A stretch of 64,000 nucleotides of DNA from Adiantum capillus-veneris (lineage: Eukaryota > Streptophyta > Polypodiopsida > Polypodiales > Pteridaceae), in assembly GCA_014529385.2 (NCBI GenBank), contig CM043959.1, positions 86,337,529 through 86,401,528 of the forward strand, read 5' to 3'. Positions 12,698 through 23,585 of the stretch are shown here, one piece after another (positions within the stretch are counted from its first letter, which is position 1; every line of letters starts with the position of its first letter). Position numbers and translations under genes: made by a program. The notes below the pieces were generated by a model that saw nothing but the letters and a program-made list of their open reading frames with translations, was not told the DNA's origin and made no database searches.

Positions 12698-13903
12698 TGA
12701 TGGAGCAAAAGATGTCGTGCGCACACTCACACACCCAGAAAACTCAACACAACACAAGGAATTTACTTGAATTCCTCACCTCACTCACTACCACTCAAAA
12801 GCTCCCTAAAAACTCTACCCACAAGCTCAATTCAAACTCCAAACGCCTCGACCTACAAGCCCTTGCCTGCCCGCTACAAGGTGAGTCGAGGTGATCAACA
12901 CTTGAAATCACACTTCATGGTGACCAAAATATACAAGAAAAACCATCAAAAACCCAAAAACTCCAGCCACAAAAGGCCAATCTCAAACCATTGCAAAAAC
13001 TTTACCAAACTCCACTCTGTTGGACTCTTTGGAGTAGTGCCAACCCTAATGGCACCGATACAGGGTCACATAGTCTTGCAGAAAGCCGCACCTTCTTCCC
13101 TCAATTCCTTGCATACACACATCCATGGAAACCTCAGAAATCCCATAGACTCTCCCAAGTGCAAAATTGAAGAGAGAAAGCTCTCATTCACTCCTCCACA
13201 CACTCGAAAACAGGACGCGAATGCAACGGAGCTGCGCTAGACCACCTGTAGGAACCCTGTTCCCACCCACACACAGAGGGGTGAAAGTGTTGCTATTCCT
13301 CTTCAAAAGTACTCCCTTAGCTGGAACACCCACGCCACCGTGAGTGATGTGGCAATTTGAATCCATTTCACACCTTTTTTGGCCCAGTTTTGGCCAGTTT
13401 TGACCCATGACGGGCATTTTTTGCAGGAAAAACCCCAAACGGACTCCAAAATTCACCAAATTTCGCACACTTGATCCTCGATACCCAAAGCACATGTCCA
13501 CATCCCCACATTCCATTTTTGACCACTTCTAGAGCGATGCACGTATCACCGCAGATCAGGCGCCGCAAATAGACAGTTACTGCATGTGTCAAACTTCTCG
13601 AGCGGGATGAGAGTACCCACACTTGTCACTTGCATTATTTACATTCTAGAAAGCTCAAACACATTATCTAGAGCCAAAATAAGCCACCTAGAACCATATC
13701 CAAGGTCCCGATACCCTATCCAGGAATGTACGTATGCTCGACTGCCGACACGCAAGCACGCATATTTACAATGTGCACACGTTGCACCTTTTTTCGAACT
13801 TGAAACCACTTTGCAAAGCTCCCAAATGCATGTATTTACATCTTTTTGTACATATGACCATGCATATAAACGCTACTTTGTACACGCCAAAAGTGGTCTA
13901 TCA
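12698..13903 (-). repeat. 3' LTR of the Tat-like gypsy element
   Basis: 1206 bp, with TG at one edge and CA at the other. It pairs with 34354-35559 base by base with scattered substitutions. Open frames of 84-157 codons inside it recur in the other LTR because the two are copies, not because they are genes. Confidence 0.9.
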
Positions 13904-13922
13904 TCATTGCCCACCCTCTAGG
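13904..13922 (-). other. Polypurine tract of the gypsy element
   Basis: On the minus strand the bases just before the 3' LTR read GAGGGTGGGCAATGA, a purine-rich plus-strand primer at the expected position. Confidence 0.65.
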
Positions 13923-15146
13923 TAGAGCATTTATGCTCAACCAAGAGACTATTTGCATCTGGAACCACATCCCTTGCAAAATATTTCTTCAGTCTATAAC
14001 CATTTATTCTGTAGCGCAAATGTTCACCAGAAAATTTTTCCAACTCATAGGTGCCATTAGAAAATACATGCTTCACTCTATATGGACCCAACCATTTGTC
14101 CCTCAATTTCTTCTGAAAAGTAAAATCCAAGCGAGAATCATACTTCATCACCAAATCTCCTTCTTTGATCTCTTTCTCTGGCAGCCTCTTATTCATTTTC
14201 TCCATCCTTGTCTCTGCTTGTTGAAGATAATAATCACTGGCTTTCTCTCTATTCATTTGCAGCAACTCTAGAGAAAGAATTCTTTCTTGCAGCTTGTCAT
14301 TATGCTCACCTTGCATTCTGCACAAAAACATCAAGGCATCCAACTGCACTTGTATGGGCATAAGAGCTTCCTTCCATAAACAATTTCATATGGTGTAAAC
14401 TGTGTTGACACTCTATACGTAGTTCTATAAGCCCACAAACACTTTTCCAAGTCCAGGTCCCACTCTTTAGGATGCTCTCTAGCATACTTTGATAGCATCT
14501 TCACAATTTGACCATTGCAGTTCTCAACCAACCCATTGCATTGTGGGTAGTAAGGAGAAGAATGCCTATGCTGAATTTTCAAATTCTCCATGAGAGCAGC
14601 AACAAGTTTTCCCCTAAATCCTGGTCCACGATAAAAAATAATAACCATAGGAGCTCCAAACCTGCAACACACCTGTTCATATAAAAAAGAGGCCACTCTT
14701 CCTGCTGTTACATCTTTTACTGCTCTTGCCTCCACCCATTTTGTCAAATAGTCCACAGCCACAAGGATATACCTTTTACCATTGTTGGTCCTTGGCATTG
14801 GACCTACAACATCTACTCCCCATTTTGCAAACGCATCAAAAGACATCATAGCTTTCTGAGGCTCAGCCAAAAGCTTCCGATTTGCAAACACTTGGCATTC
14901 ATGGCATGACTTGCACCAAAAATAAGCATCTCTCATCATAGAGGGCCAACAGTAACCTGCTCTCAAAACACAAAAGACAACCTGATCCTTGCCTTGATGG
15001 CCTATTTCTTCATGGCAGTGCTCCAAAATCAAGCCTATCTCTTCTTTGTACGTCACTTTTCTCAAAATGCTATCCTTGCAATAAAGCATGAGATCCTCAC
15101 CTACCACTGTGTAGTTTCTTGCTTTTGCAACTATTCTCTTACGTCA
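13918..15146 (-). pseudogene. Gypsy integrase, inactive
   Basis: Integrase of the Tat-like element, the enzyme that joins element DNA to the host chromosome. In order on the minus strand: the H2C2 zinc region (HEEIGHQG then CKSCHEC), the catalytic core with the first Asp in KWGVDVVGPMP, the second in VIIFYRGPGF, the Glu in GLVENCNG, and a C-terminal part with GDLVMKYDSRLDF and KWLGPYRV. Related integrases have DRGP at the second position, so Asp has become Tyr (codon 14631-14633). A frameshift near 14335-14361 separates core and C-terminus. An in-frame TGA at 15144-15146, probably from CGA, separates this part from the RNase H upstream. Confidence 0.88.
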
Positions 15147-15361
15147 AACCTTTGACATGCCCTCTGGACATTTCCCGTTACCAAGAAATACTTCTACATC
15201 TTGCAATGATTCCCTTCCTGCATACAAGGCTTCCTTGACCTTTAAAGGAGCTACCAAGGCATCCAACTTGTCCCTAGCCAACTCATCAGCTTCTTTATTC
15301 TGCTCACGAGGAACATGCTTAAATTGTATCTTCTCAAACTCATGCAAAAGCTTCTTGATGC
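15147..15361 (-). pseudogene. C-terminal part of the second (archaeal-type) RNase H
   Basis: Continues the frame broken by the nested LTR element. It reads EKIQFKHVPREQNKEADELA, the typical end of the additional RNase H of Tat-clade elements. Joining it to 23048 and removing one ATGC gives KKWFYGIKKLLHEFEK without a break. This shows that the nested element inserted in this domain. Confidence 0.85.
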
Positions 15362-17937
15362 TGATAGCCGTTTTTCAACTTTCCATAATTGCCATAGTAA
15401 GCTACCTCACCCTATCAAATCACTCAAACATTTTGGTTATCCCTACCATTTCACTGTACATAGGTGTATGTGAGTTAGGGGACTTTTCCCATATCTTCTT
15501 AAAAACCCTTAATTCGCTAGTCACTGGGCTAGTTGAGCCAAAAAAATAAAAAATATAAGTATATTATGGCCCATTTGTGTGTAAATATTTCATTGTATAT
15601 AGGGCCTAAATAAAAGGATTTTTCATAATTATTTTGGTATTTATTTAAATATTTCTACCTATGGTGTGTTATTTATGCTATGTACATTGACTCACCATTA
15701 CCATATTTTTTCTTACCATTTTGCATACTCTTTATTCCATATAAAAATAATTTTATGCAAGCTTCTCTTATTTTTGGTGTAACTCCATCCCAACAAAAAT
15801 CCAAAAAAACTAGTTTTATTTATGTGTATATTTTTTCACTATTGTGATTTTTCCTTCCTACGTCTATTCTCTTTTACTCTCATAAATTAGAACACCAAAA
15901 ATATTCATCGTTTTATGGTAGACTTATAATGAGAGAGATTTATTTTGACCCCTTTATATTTTTTCCACCTATATTATTTATATTTGACATGTACATATTT
16001 TTTTAGACCCTCAATATTTGATTTTCTTAGTTGTACTATTCACTTATATCATGATCTCAACAATATCTTCAATTATAGACCTACCAAATAAGGTCAAGGG
16101 TATGTGGCATGCATGCATGCACCATGGGGAGCTCACTCTTGGAGGTATTCAAAAGAATCATCCAAAGAAGGACCTCAGTGGAAAAAACGATCGGTTTTGC
16201 TGAATTTGTAAAGATCACATGCTCCCCAAATTTGAAAAGGTGATACAAGCAAAAGTTGTAGCTCGTGAGCTGAAATTTCACCTCAAATTTTTTCATATTT
16301 TTTTGAGCTACGAGCTGTGAGCTATGATTTTATTGGTGAACCCCAGTTTGCCCATGCTATGCAGCTACACTCCCTCTTCCACTTTATCATTTTCCTCTTT
16401 CATACACACTCCTCCCTCTCCTTCCCACTCCCAAACCTGCAACTCCCATGTCTTAATTCACCCTCTTCACCATTGCCACATCTCTCACACCTCCATAGCC
16501 TTCATCCTCCATTTCTACACCCTATGTGTCCCCCTTTCTCTCTACATATATGTCCATATTACCATACTCTCTTCAGCTTTGTAAAGAAGTTCAAAAAATC
16601 AACAAAAATCCAAGGATAACCTCTGCAAATGAAGGCTTTTATCATGAATTTTCCAAGGTTTGAAGATAACATAGCTTCATCGACACGCGCTACTTCGCCA
16701 TGCTGACCGCTTCTTCTATCGGTGCTGTAAAGAGGTGAATGTCAACTTCTCCAAGCTTCAACCTTGCTTTACAAGCTTATCCCTTCTCTAACTTTTCTCA
16801 TCATATATCTCACCATTTGGTGAATGATTTTGTAAATATTTTTTAGTGATAATTACTAACTACTAACCACTAACCTTATTGTAAAATGCACCCTCTACTA
16901 TAGTAGGCACTCCCAAATTATTCACTCAATCCTCTCTCCTTTCATCCTCAATAATTCTCTTCCCTTGAGCCCACATCCATGTGACTCAAAGGACAAGAGA
17001 GACCCACCCTCATTAAAAATAAAATAAAATATGCATAATCTTTTATTCCTTCAAATAAACTTGATTAGGCCTAATCCTAATCGGGGCTTCTAAAACCTAT
17101 AAATAGAGCCCTTCTCTCCCTTGTAAATCATCACATGATCACACTACACCACACCATTCTCAACACATAACACACCACTCTTCAAGCCTAGTTGTGTAGA
17201 GTGTGTGCATTGTGAGTGCTCTATTCCATCACTACACATAGGTGCATGAAGAAGCTTGAAGTTAGTTATGACATCTAGAGGAGTGGAGTGATACTATACT
17301 CTGCAATCACACTTGTAGCCTACTCTTGTCCATAAATAATATTCATAGTTTTGGGTGCAATTGTATGCTGCAACTACGACTCTTCTCTCCAAATTGACTT
17401 GATAAGTTGGCTCATCAAGTGGTTGAAGGTATATTGTCCTTGAAGTTTGTTGTGCCATTTCATGCTTGGTGGTTTGAGGGCTTGTTGAATTGTTTGCCAA
17501 AACTTTCAATTGTAAGAGGGTGCTCGGTGAGAGGGCTCCATTGACCCTAAGACAATTTGTGTATTGGCAACAAGGTCAAGTTTTGTGTTGTCTCTCTATT
17601 TCTCATCAAGCTTTGTGTGCATCTAGTCTTTAAGGCTAAGACTGAGTTGCTCAAGTTGATTTGTGCTCTTTACCTCTCTCTGGCGTGGTGAATGTTTGTG
17701 TGTGGTGTGCGTGGCTATCTTGCATTCCCCTCTCTTTGTGCGTTTGAGTACAAGGAGATATCACGTGCGTCCTAGTTCGCATCTACAACTAGGTGGTGCC
17801 CATTTTCTTGTTTGGTTTTTGGCTGTGGGTTGTTGTTGTCTCTGATTATGCTTGCCCCAGCCCCAATTGAGCAGCACGGGAGCCTCGAAGGGTGTTTAGA
17901 GGCCGCTCTTCTTGGTTGCCCGCCCCGGACCGCCTCA
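15362..17937 (+). repeat. 5' LTR of the gag-only element
   Basis: Starts TGATAGCCG and ends CGCCTCA. 2576 bp, AT-rich in its first half. It lacks a 15 bp palindrome that the 3' LTR has at about 21273-21287, which explains the length difference. Open frames within it recur in both LTRs and are not considered genes. Confidence 0.92.
17098..17106 (+). promoter_or_regulatory. TATA box in the 5' LTR
   Basis: TATAAATAG in the context of ctataaatagagcccttctc is a textbook plant TATA box. It is about 840 bases before the LTR end and is conserved at 22209-22217 in the 3' LTR. It probably starts the genomic transcript. Confidence 0.7.
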
Positions 17938-17940
17938 AAT

Positions 17941-17956
17941 TGGTGCCCCCATGAGG
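17941..17956 (+). other. Primer binding site candidate
   Basis: TGGTGCCCCCATGAGG begins three bases after the 5' LTR. The TGG start fits a tRNA CCA end, but the sequence is not the usual tRNA-Met site and I cannot name the tRNA. It also differs from the site of the host gypsy element. Confidence 0.55.
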
Positions 17957-18247
17957 AACTGACTTTATGCTTATTGTTGTTGTATTGCATGAATGCTTGA
18001 ATTTTAGCATAATCAAGTAGATTATATGAATCATGAAACTTGTATGGCAGAGTTTAATTTCAAGGCAACAAAAATTGATCTAGAATATGGTTTGGATTAG
18101 CATTACATAAGAAAGGAAAAAAAACATTTTCACATAAGAATCTAGAATTCATGTTGAAAGACCTTTCAAAACTTTGTGTAGTTTGATGTCATGAGAGAAA
18201 ATGATTGTTTGGAACTAATCTTTGTGTGGTTTTAGCATTGAGAGACT

Positions 18248-19429
18248 ATGATACGCTATACCTTTGATGATATCCCAATCTTCTTCGGAAACCTAGAAGA
18301 AGATGTTGATGATTTTCTTGCTGATTTTAGAATGGTTTGTCGTATACTTGGTAAAAGGGATGACATTGAAAAAGGGGATTTTCTATTGCTATACCTTAGA
18401 GGAAACGCTGAGCAATGGTTTTGGAGTATGTCTTCTCAGATTGAAGATGGGTATACCCAAATTTCCAAAGCTTTGAAGACCAGATTCACTAAATTTCCAA
18501 CAACGGAGAAAGCATGGGCTTCATTTGGGAGACTTCAACAACATGGTGAAGACTACTATGCTTATGAGGATATGTTTTCTCGTCAATGGGGAGGATATGG
18601 GTTTAGTTCTACATTTCCAGATTATGTAAAAATGGAGCAATTTATTTCGGGTTTGTCTCCTTTCTTAAAGACTAAGGTTACTTGTAGTGGACCCTCTACC
18701 TTTGAAGAAGCGGTCACTATTGCCCGAAGGAAGTTTCACAAGTACTTCTACATCAAAAATGGTTTCCATCATGCTGGAAGAACCAACCATCATGAAAGTG
18801 TTTCTATCAAGGATTCATCTCCTTTGCCATACTTGTCTCCTTCTACTCCGACAAATGTTGAAGAAGTTACTTACATGCCAACTGATTATTCAAGTGCTAA
18901 AGTGTGTGGCCAAGATTCAAATGTGGAATCTCTTTCTTCTACCTTTATCACAAGCATGCAAAAATCGACACAAGATATCTCAAATGTCATTGATGATTCA
19001 ATAATGGATACATCCAACCTTTTGGCGGAGGATCAATTTCTAGTCCGAGCAGACGAAGCTTTTGTGCAACATGACTCTATGGAGAATGAAGACCTTGAAG
19101 GTAACCTTGATCTTATGGAATGTCCTGAGAGTGTATCTTGTCTAAAAGAAGAGAGTGAAGAAGAAGATGAAATCATAGGTGGGGAGATCATAGACCACAT
19201 TGATCATAAAGAGATGATTGTGTACATGGAATGCCAACTCCAAAACAAAGTAGAAGAGTGTGAGTTGAATCCATGTGAGGATAATCTTCAAGAAGTGTTT
19301 GAGGATGTTGAAAAGCATTGGCATGACCCATGTATGTTAAGCATGGAGGAACCTATCATGCAAGACGGCAAAGTTTTCACAAAATCAAACAATGTGAGGA
19401 GTTACAATCTTGCCAAAGGGGGGGCTTAG
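18248..19429 (+). CDS. Gag protein of the gag-only element
   Basis: Intact frame of 393 residues. The first 180 residues match the retrotransposon gag (capsid) fold: PIFFGNLEEDVDDFLADF near residue 10, DFLLLYLRGNAEQWFWSM near 40-60, then TRFTKF and a QFISGLSP segment near 125. Gag assembles into particles that package the element RNA. No CCHC zinc knuckle is present. The C-terminal half is acidic and low in recognisable structure (EESEEEDE near 300). The ATG at 18248 is the first in frame after the leader. The frame stops at 19427 directly after seven G, where the next frame begins in -1 phase. Confidence 0.88.
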   Translation: MIRYTFDDIPIFFGNLEEDVDDFLADFRMVCRILGKRDDIEKGDFLLLYLRGNAEQWFWSMSSQIEDGYTQISKALKTRFTKFPTTEKAWASFGRLQQHGEDYYAYEDMFSRQWGGYGFSSTFPDYVKMEQFISGLSPFLKTKVTCSGPSTFEEAVTIARRKFHKYFYIKNGFHHAGRTNHHESVSIKDSSPLPYLSPSTPTNVEEVTYMPTDYSSAKVCGQDSNVESLSSTFITSMQKSTQDISNVIDDSIMDTSNLLAEDQFLVRADEAFVQHDSMENEDLEGNLDLMECPESVSCLKEESEEEDEIIGGEIIDHIDHKEMIVYMECQLQNKVEECELNPCEDNLQEVFEDVEKHWHDPCMLSMEEPIMQDGKVFTKSNNVRSYNLAKGGA

Positions 19430-20409
19430 AAGGGGATGAAGAACATGGGAGAGTAGTAAAAAATAAAATCATAAAAGGAAACTATCAGAAGGGTATCATT
19501 CTCTCCAATGGTGTTTTAGTGGGTGGCTCTCCATTCATGGGACAATCTCTTAGCAAGAAAATCCAAGCTTTTGAAGCCCCAATCATCTTCACATTGTGTT
19601 TCACCTCTTCAAAGTCAAATTCTCCTCTCTTCACATATACCTTTCATCGAGGGCACCATACCTTCTTAAGTGGAAGAGGACATGAATACTTGGTGATGAA
19701 CAGATGTTTCCAAGCCTTCTACATTTGGTTCTTTGGTGTATGGAGGTCACACATTGTGATGCTTCTGGTCTTCATCATAGATGGAAAACTTGTTGATTGC
19801 TACTTGTGGATATTTTATCAATCAGTACCAAAATCTATTCTCTTCCAATGTGTTGGAAGCAATAGAAACCTTCGTCTATTATCTACTTATGTGGTAAACT
19901 ATTTGCAATATCTTCCAATAGCAGTTGGAAGCATGGATCAAGCTTTTCTAAATCATGAAGGTCATAGAATTTTTGACTTGATGAGCCTACCCAGGTTGAA
20001 TGAATTTTATGAGCTACAGTTCAAGAATTTGCTCATACAAGCTCTTGAAGATCGTAGTAGATACATCAACTTTACACAGGAGGAAGAGCAACCAATCTTT
20101 TATATCACATTCATAGTGATAGATGCAATGATGGACAACAATAAAATCTACAAGTTTCTTCAACCAAAATCAGTAAGTGATTCCATACCATACATCTCTC
20201 TTTGGGAAAGATATTTCAAGATCTTTGATCCTGGGGGGTGCTTATGGAAACTTTCTCAATGGAGGAGGTTTACTCCGTCACTTCATTACATCCTGCTATT
20301 GGCTTTGAGAACCTTTCATATCACACAAGGTTTTTTAATCATACAACAAAGGTTCTTCAAAGATGAGAGCAGACAAAGACAGACGTTACACAATCTACAT
20401 GTTGTATGA
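19330..20409 (+). CDS. Second frame of the gag-only element, unknown function
   Basis: A frame of 359 codons from an ATG inside gag, overlapping gag by 100 bases in the -1 phase. It can also be reached by a -1 shift at the G run 19418-19424, which would make a Gag fusion of about 720 residues. I recognise no domain. It has a hydrophobic stretch (FYIWFFGVWRSHIVMLLVFI) that could span a membrane, then a mixed C-terminal half ending QTLHNLHVV. It fills nearly all the space between gag and the polypurine tract. Candidates are an envelope-like protein, a captured host sequence, or the rest of a long polyprotein cut off by loss of one G. A chance frame is less likely at this length. Confidence 0.5.
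   Translation: MYVKHGGTYHARRQSFHKIKQCEELQSCQRGGLEGDEEHGRVVKNKIIKGNYQKGIILSNGVLVGGSPFMGQSLSKKIQAFEAPIIFTLCFTSSKSNSPLFTYTFHRGHHTFLSGRGHEYLVMNRCFQAFYIWFFGVWRSHIVMLLVFIIDGKLVDCYLWIFYQSVPKSILFQCVGSNRNLRLLSTYVVNYLQYLPIAVGSMDQAFLNHEGHRIFDLMSLPRLNEFYELQFKNLLIQALEDRSRYINFTQEEEQPIFYITFIVIDAMMDNNKIYKFLQPKSVSDSIPYISLWERYFKIFDPGGCLWKLSQWRRFTPSLHYILLLALRTFHITQGFLIIQQRFFKDESRQRQTLHNLHVV
19418..19424 (+). promoter_or_regulatory. Possible -1 frameshift site (G7) at the gag stop
   Basis: AAAGGGGGGGCTTAG: the run of seven G is followed at once by the gag stop. A one-base slip back continues as GGG-GGC-TTA-GAA into the downstream frame. A G8 to G7 deletion in a once continuous frame would look the same. Confidence 0.4.
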
Positions 20410-20442
20410 TCGTATAAATGGTACATGAATGTACCATTATCT

Positions 20443-20456
20443 AAGGGGGGGGCTAA
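20443..20456 (+). other. Polypurine tract of the gag-only element
   Basis: AAGGGGGGGGCTAA directly before the 3' LTR, on the plus strand, sets the orientation of the element. Confidence 0.8.
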
Positions 20457-23047
20457 TGATAGCCGTTTTTCGGCTTTCCATAATTGCCATAGTAAGCTAC
20501 CTCACCCTATCAAATCACTTAAACATTTTGGTTATCCCTACCATTTCACTGTACATAGGTGTGTGTGAGTTAGGGGACTTTTCCCATATCTTCTTAAAAA
20601 TCCTGAATTAGCTAGTCATTGGGTTAGTTGAGCCAAAAAAATAAAAAATATAAGTATATTATGGCCCATTTGTGTGTAAATATTTCATTGTATATAGAGC
20701 CTAAATAAAAGGATTTTTCATAATTATTTTGGTATTTATTTAAATATTTCTACCTATGGTGTGTTATTTATGCTATGTACATTGACTCACCATTACCATA
20801 TTTTTTCTTACCATTTTGCATACTCTTTATTCCATATAAAAATAATTTTATGCAAGCTTCTCTTATTTTTGGTGTAACTCCATCCCAACAAAAATCCAAA
20901 AAAACTAGTTTTATTTATGTGTATATTTTTTCACTATTGTGATTTTTCCTTCCTACATCTATTCTCTTTTACTCTCATAAATTAGAACACCAAAAATATT
21001 CATCGTTTTATGGTAGACTTATAATGAGAGAGAGTTATTTTGACCCCTTTATATTTTTTCCACCTATATTATTTATATTTGACATGTACATATTTTTTTA
21101 GACCCCTCAATATTTGATTTTCTTAGTTGTACTATTCACTTATATCATGGTCTCAACAATATCTTCAATTATAGACCTACCAAATAAGGTCAAGGGTATG
21201 TGGCATGCATGCATGCACCATGGGGAGCTCACTCTTGGAGGTATTCAAAAGAATCATCCAAAGAAGGACCTCACAAGGACCTTGTGCAGTGGAAAAAACG
21301 GTCGATTTTGCTGAATTTGTAAAGATCACATGCTCCCCAAATTTGAAAAGGTGATACAAAAAAAAGTTGTAGCTCGTGAGCTGAACTTTCACCTCAAAGT
21401 TTTTCATATTTTTTTGAGCTATGAGCTGTGAGCTATGATTTTATTGGTGAACCCCAGTTTGCCCATGCTATGCAGCTACACTCCCTCTTCCACTTTATCA
21501 TTTTCCTCTTTCACACACACTCCTCCCTCACCTTCCCACTCCCAAACCTGCAACTCCCATGTCTTAATTCACCCTCTTCACCATTGCCACATCTCTCACA
21601 CCTCCATAGCCTTCATCCTCCATTTCTACACCCTATGTGTCCCCCTTTCTCTCTACATATATGTCCATATTACCATACTCTCTTCAGCTTTGTAAAGAAG
21701 TTCAAAAAATCAGCAAAAATCCAAGGATAACCTCTGCAAATGAAGGCTTTTATCATGAATTTTCCAAGGTTTGAAGATAACATAGCTTCATCGACACGCG
21801 CTACTTCGCCATGCTGACCGCTTCTTCTACCGGTGCTGTAAAGAGGTGAATGTCAACTTCTCCAAGCTTCAACCTTGCTTTACAAGCTTATCCCTTCTCT
21901 AACTTTTCTCATCATATATCTCACCATTTGGTGAATGATTTTGTAAATATTTTTTAGTGATAATTACTAACTACTAACCACTAACCTTATTGTAAAATGC
22001 ACCCTCTACTATAGTAGGCACTCCCAAATTATTCACTCAATCCTCTCTCCTTTCATCCTCAATAATTCTCTTCCCTTGAGCCCACATCCATGTGACTCAA
22101 AGGACAAGAGAGACCCACCCTCATTAAAAATAAAATAAAATATGCATAATCTTTTATTCCTTCAAATAAACTTGATTAGGCCTAATCCTAATCGGGGCTT
22201 CTAAAACCTATAAATAGAGCCCTTCTCTCCCTTGTAAATCATCACATGATCACACTACACCACACCATTCTCAACACATAACACACCACTCTTCAAGCCT
22301 AGTTGTGTAGAGTGTGTGCATTGTGAGTGCTCTATTCCATCACTACACATAGGTGCATGGAGAAGTTTGAAGTTAGTTATGACATCTAGAGGAGTGGAGT
22401 GATACTATACTCTGCAATCACACTTGTAGCCTACTCTTGTCCATAAATAATATTCATATTTTTGGGTGCAATTGTATGCTGCAACTATGACTCTTCTCTC
22501 CAAATTGACTTGATAAGTTGGCTCATCAAGTGGTTGAAGGTATATTGTCCTTGAAGTTTGTTGTGCCATTTCATGCTTGGTGGTTTGAGGGCTTGTTGAA
22601 TTGTTTGCCAAAACTTTCAATTGTAAGAGGGTGCTCGGTGAGAGGGCTCCCGTGACCCTAAGACAATTTGTGTATTGGCAACAAGGTCAAGTTTTGTGTT
22701 GTCTCTCTATTTCTCATCAAGCTTTGTGTGCATCTAGTCTTTAAGGCTAAGACTGAGTTGCTCAAGTTGATTTGTGCTCTTTACCTCTCTCTGGAGTGGT
22801 GAATGTTTGTGTGTGGTGTGCGTGGCTATCTTGCATTCCCCTCTCTTTGTGCGTTTGAGTACAAGGAGATATCACGTGCGTCCTAGTTCGCATCTACAAC
22901 TAGGTGGTGCCCATTTTCTTGTTTGGTTTTTGGCTGTGGGTTGTTGCTGTCTCTGATTATGCTTGCCCCAGCCCCAATTGAGCAGCACGGGAGCCTCGAA
23001 GGGTGTTTAGAGGCCGCTCTTCTTGTTGCCCGCCCCGGACCGCCTCA
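20457..23047 (+). repeat. 3' LTR of the gag-only element
   Basis: 2591 bp copy of 15362-17937, nearly identical. It has an extra 15 bp around 21273-21287 (cacaaggaccttgtg, a perfect palindrome) and single-base indels, and carries the same TATA box at 22209-22217. Confidence 0.92.
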
Positions 23048-23585
23048 ATGCCATAGAACCACTTCTTCAAATTGTCTTTCTTAACATTCCACAAACCAAG
23101 CAACTGATTCATGACTAGCAATGCATCCCCTTTTGCAATGACCCTCTTCAATCCAAACTCAACACACACTGCTTCAACCCAAGGAAAAGCGTGAGATACT
23201 CGACCTCATTGTTACTTTCAGCTTCATCAAGATTGTAAGCTCTAGAAAAGATTACATCGCCTTTTGGGTTCTTAATGACTACCCCACCACTTGCCTTTTG
23301 AAGAACTTTCTTGTATGCACCATCAAACATCATTGTATACGCATCTGTAATAGCTACTTCCTCTTCATGATCATCCTTGTCATCCCTTGGGTAAGATGGA
23401 AGCTCGCCCCCCTTATGTACGACTATGTCTTCCACGTGAGCTTTAACAGAATGATCCCCTTTAAACTCAAACTCATACTCTTGAAGCTCCAAAGTCCACT
23501 TTAAGATACGCTTGCTAGGCTTCAAATGTTGTACTACATCCGGCAAAAGATTCGATGTGGTGAGCACATAGAACTTTTGGGGCAA
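23048..23585 (-). pseudogene. End of first RNase H and start of the second (archaeal-type) RNase H
   Basis: Minus-strand frame of the Tat-like gypsy element. It opens with YVLTTSNLLPDVVQHLKPSK and RILKWTLELQEYEFEF, the link after the first RNase H. It then gives the additional RNase H: MFDGAYKK, KASGGVVIKNPKG, and EAESNNEVEYLTL, the signature of the archaeal-type domain in Tat elements. A frame change near 23150-23169 leads to RVIAKGDALLVMNQLLG and the insertion point of the nested element. Confidence 0.82.

Larger units (their letters stand above)
15362..23047 (+). mobile_element. Gag-only LTR retrotransposon (TR-GAG type) with a second frame
   Basis: LTRs of 2576 and 2591 bp that differ at few positions flank a 2.5 kb interior. 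The target duplication is ATGC (15358-15361 and 23048-23051), and removing it restores the host RNase H frame exactly. The interior has a primer site, an intact gag frame, a second long frame and a polypurine tract, but no protease, polymerase or integrase. It therefore needs enzymes from another element. High LTR identity makes it young compared with its gypsy host. This organisation matches the TR-GAG class known from plants, except for the second frame. Confidence 0.9.

Noticed and set aside
12767..13240. 157-codon frame also present at 34423-34896
   Set aside because: Both lie inside the 1206 bp gypsy LTRs, so conservation follows from LTR identity and not from coding selection.
16317..16619. 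100-codon frame repeated at 21428-21730
   Set aside because: Inside the LTRs of the gag-only element, composition CT-rich, duplicated only because the LTRs are.
15362..23047. A 2.6 kb segmental duplication
   Set aside because: TG/CA ends, target duplication, primer site and purine tract show that the two copies are LTRs of one element.
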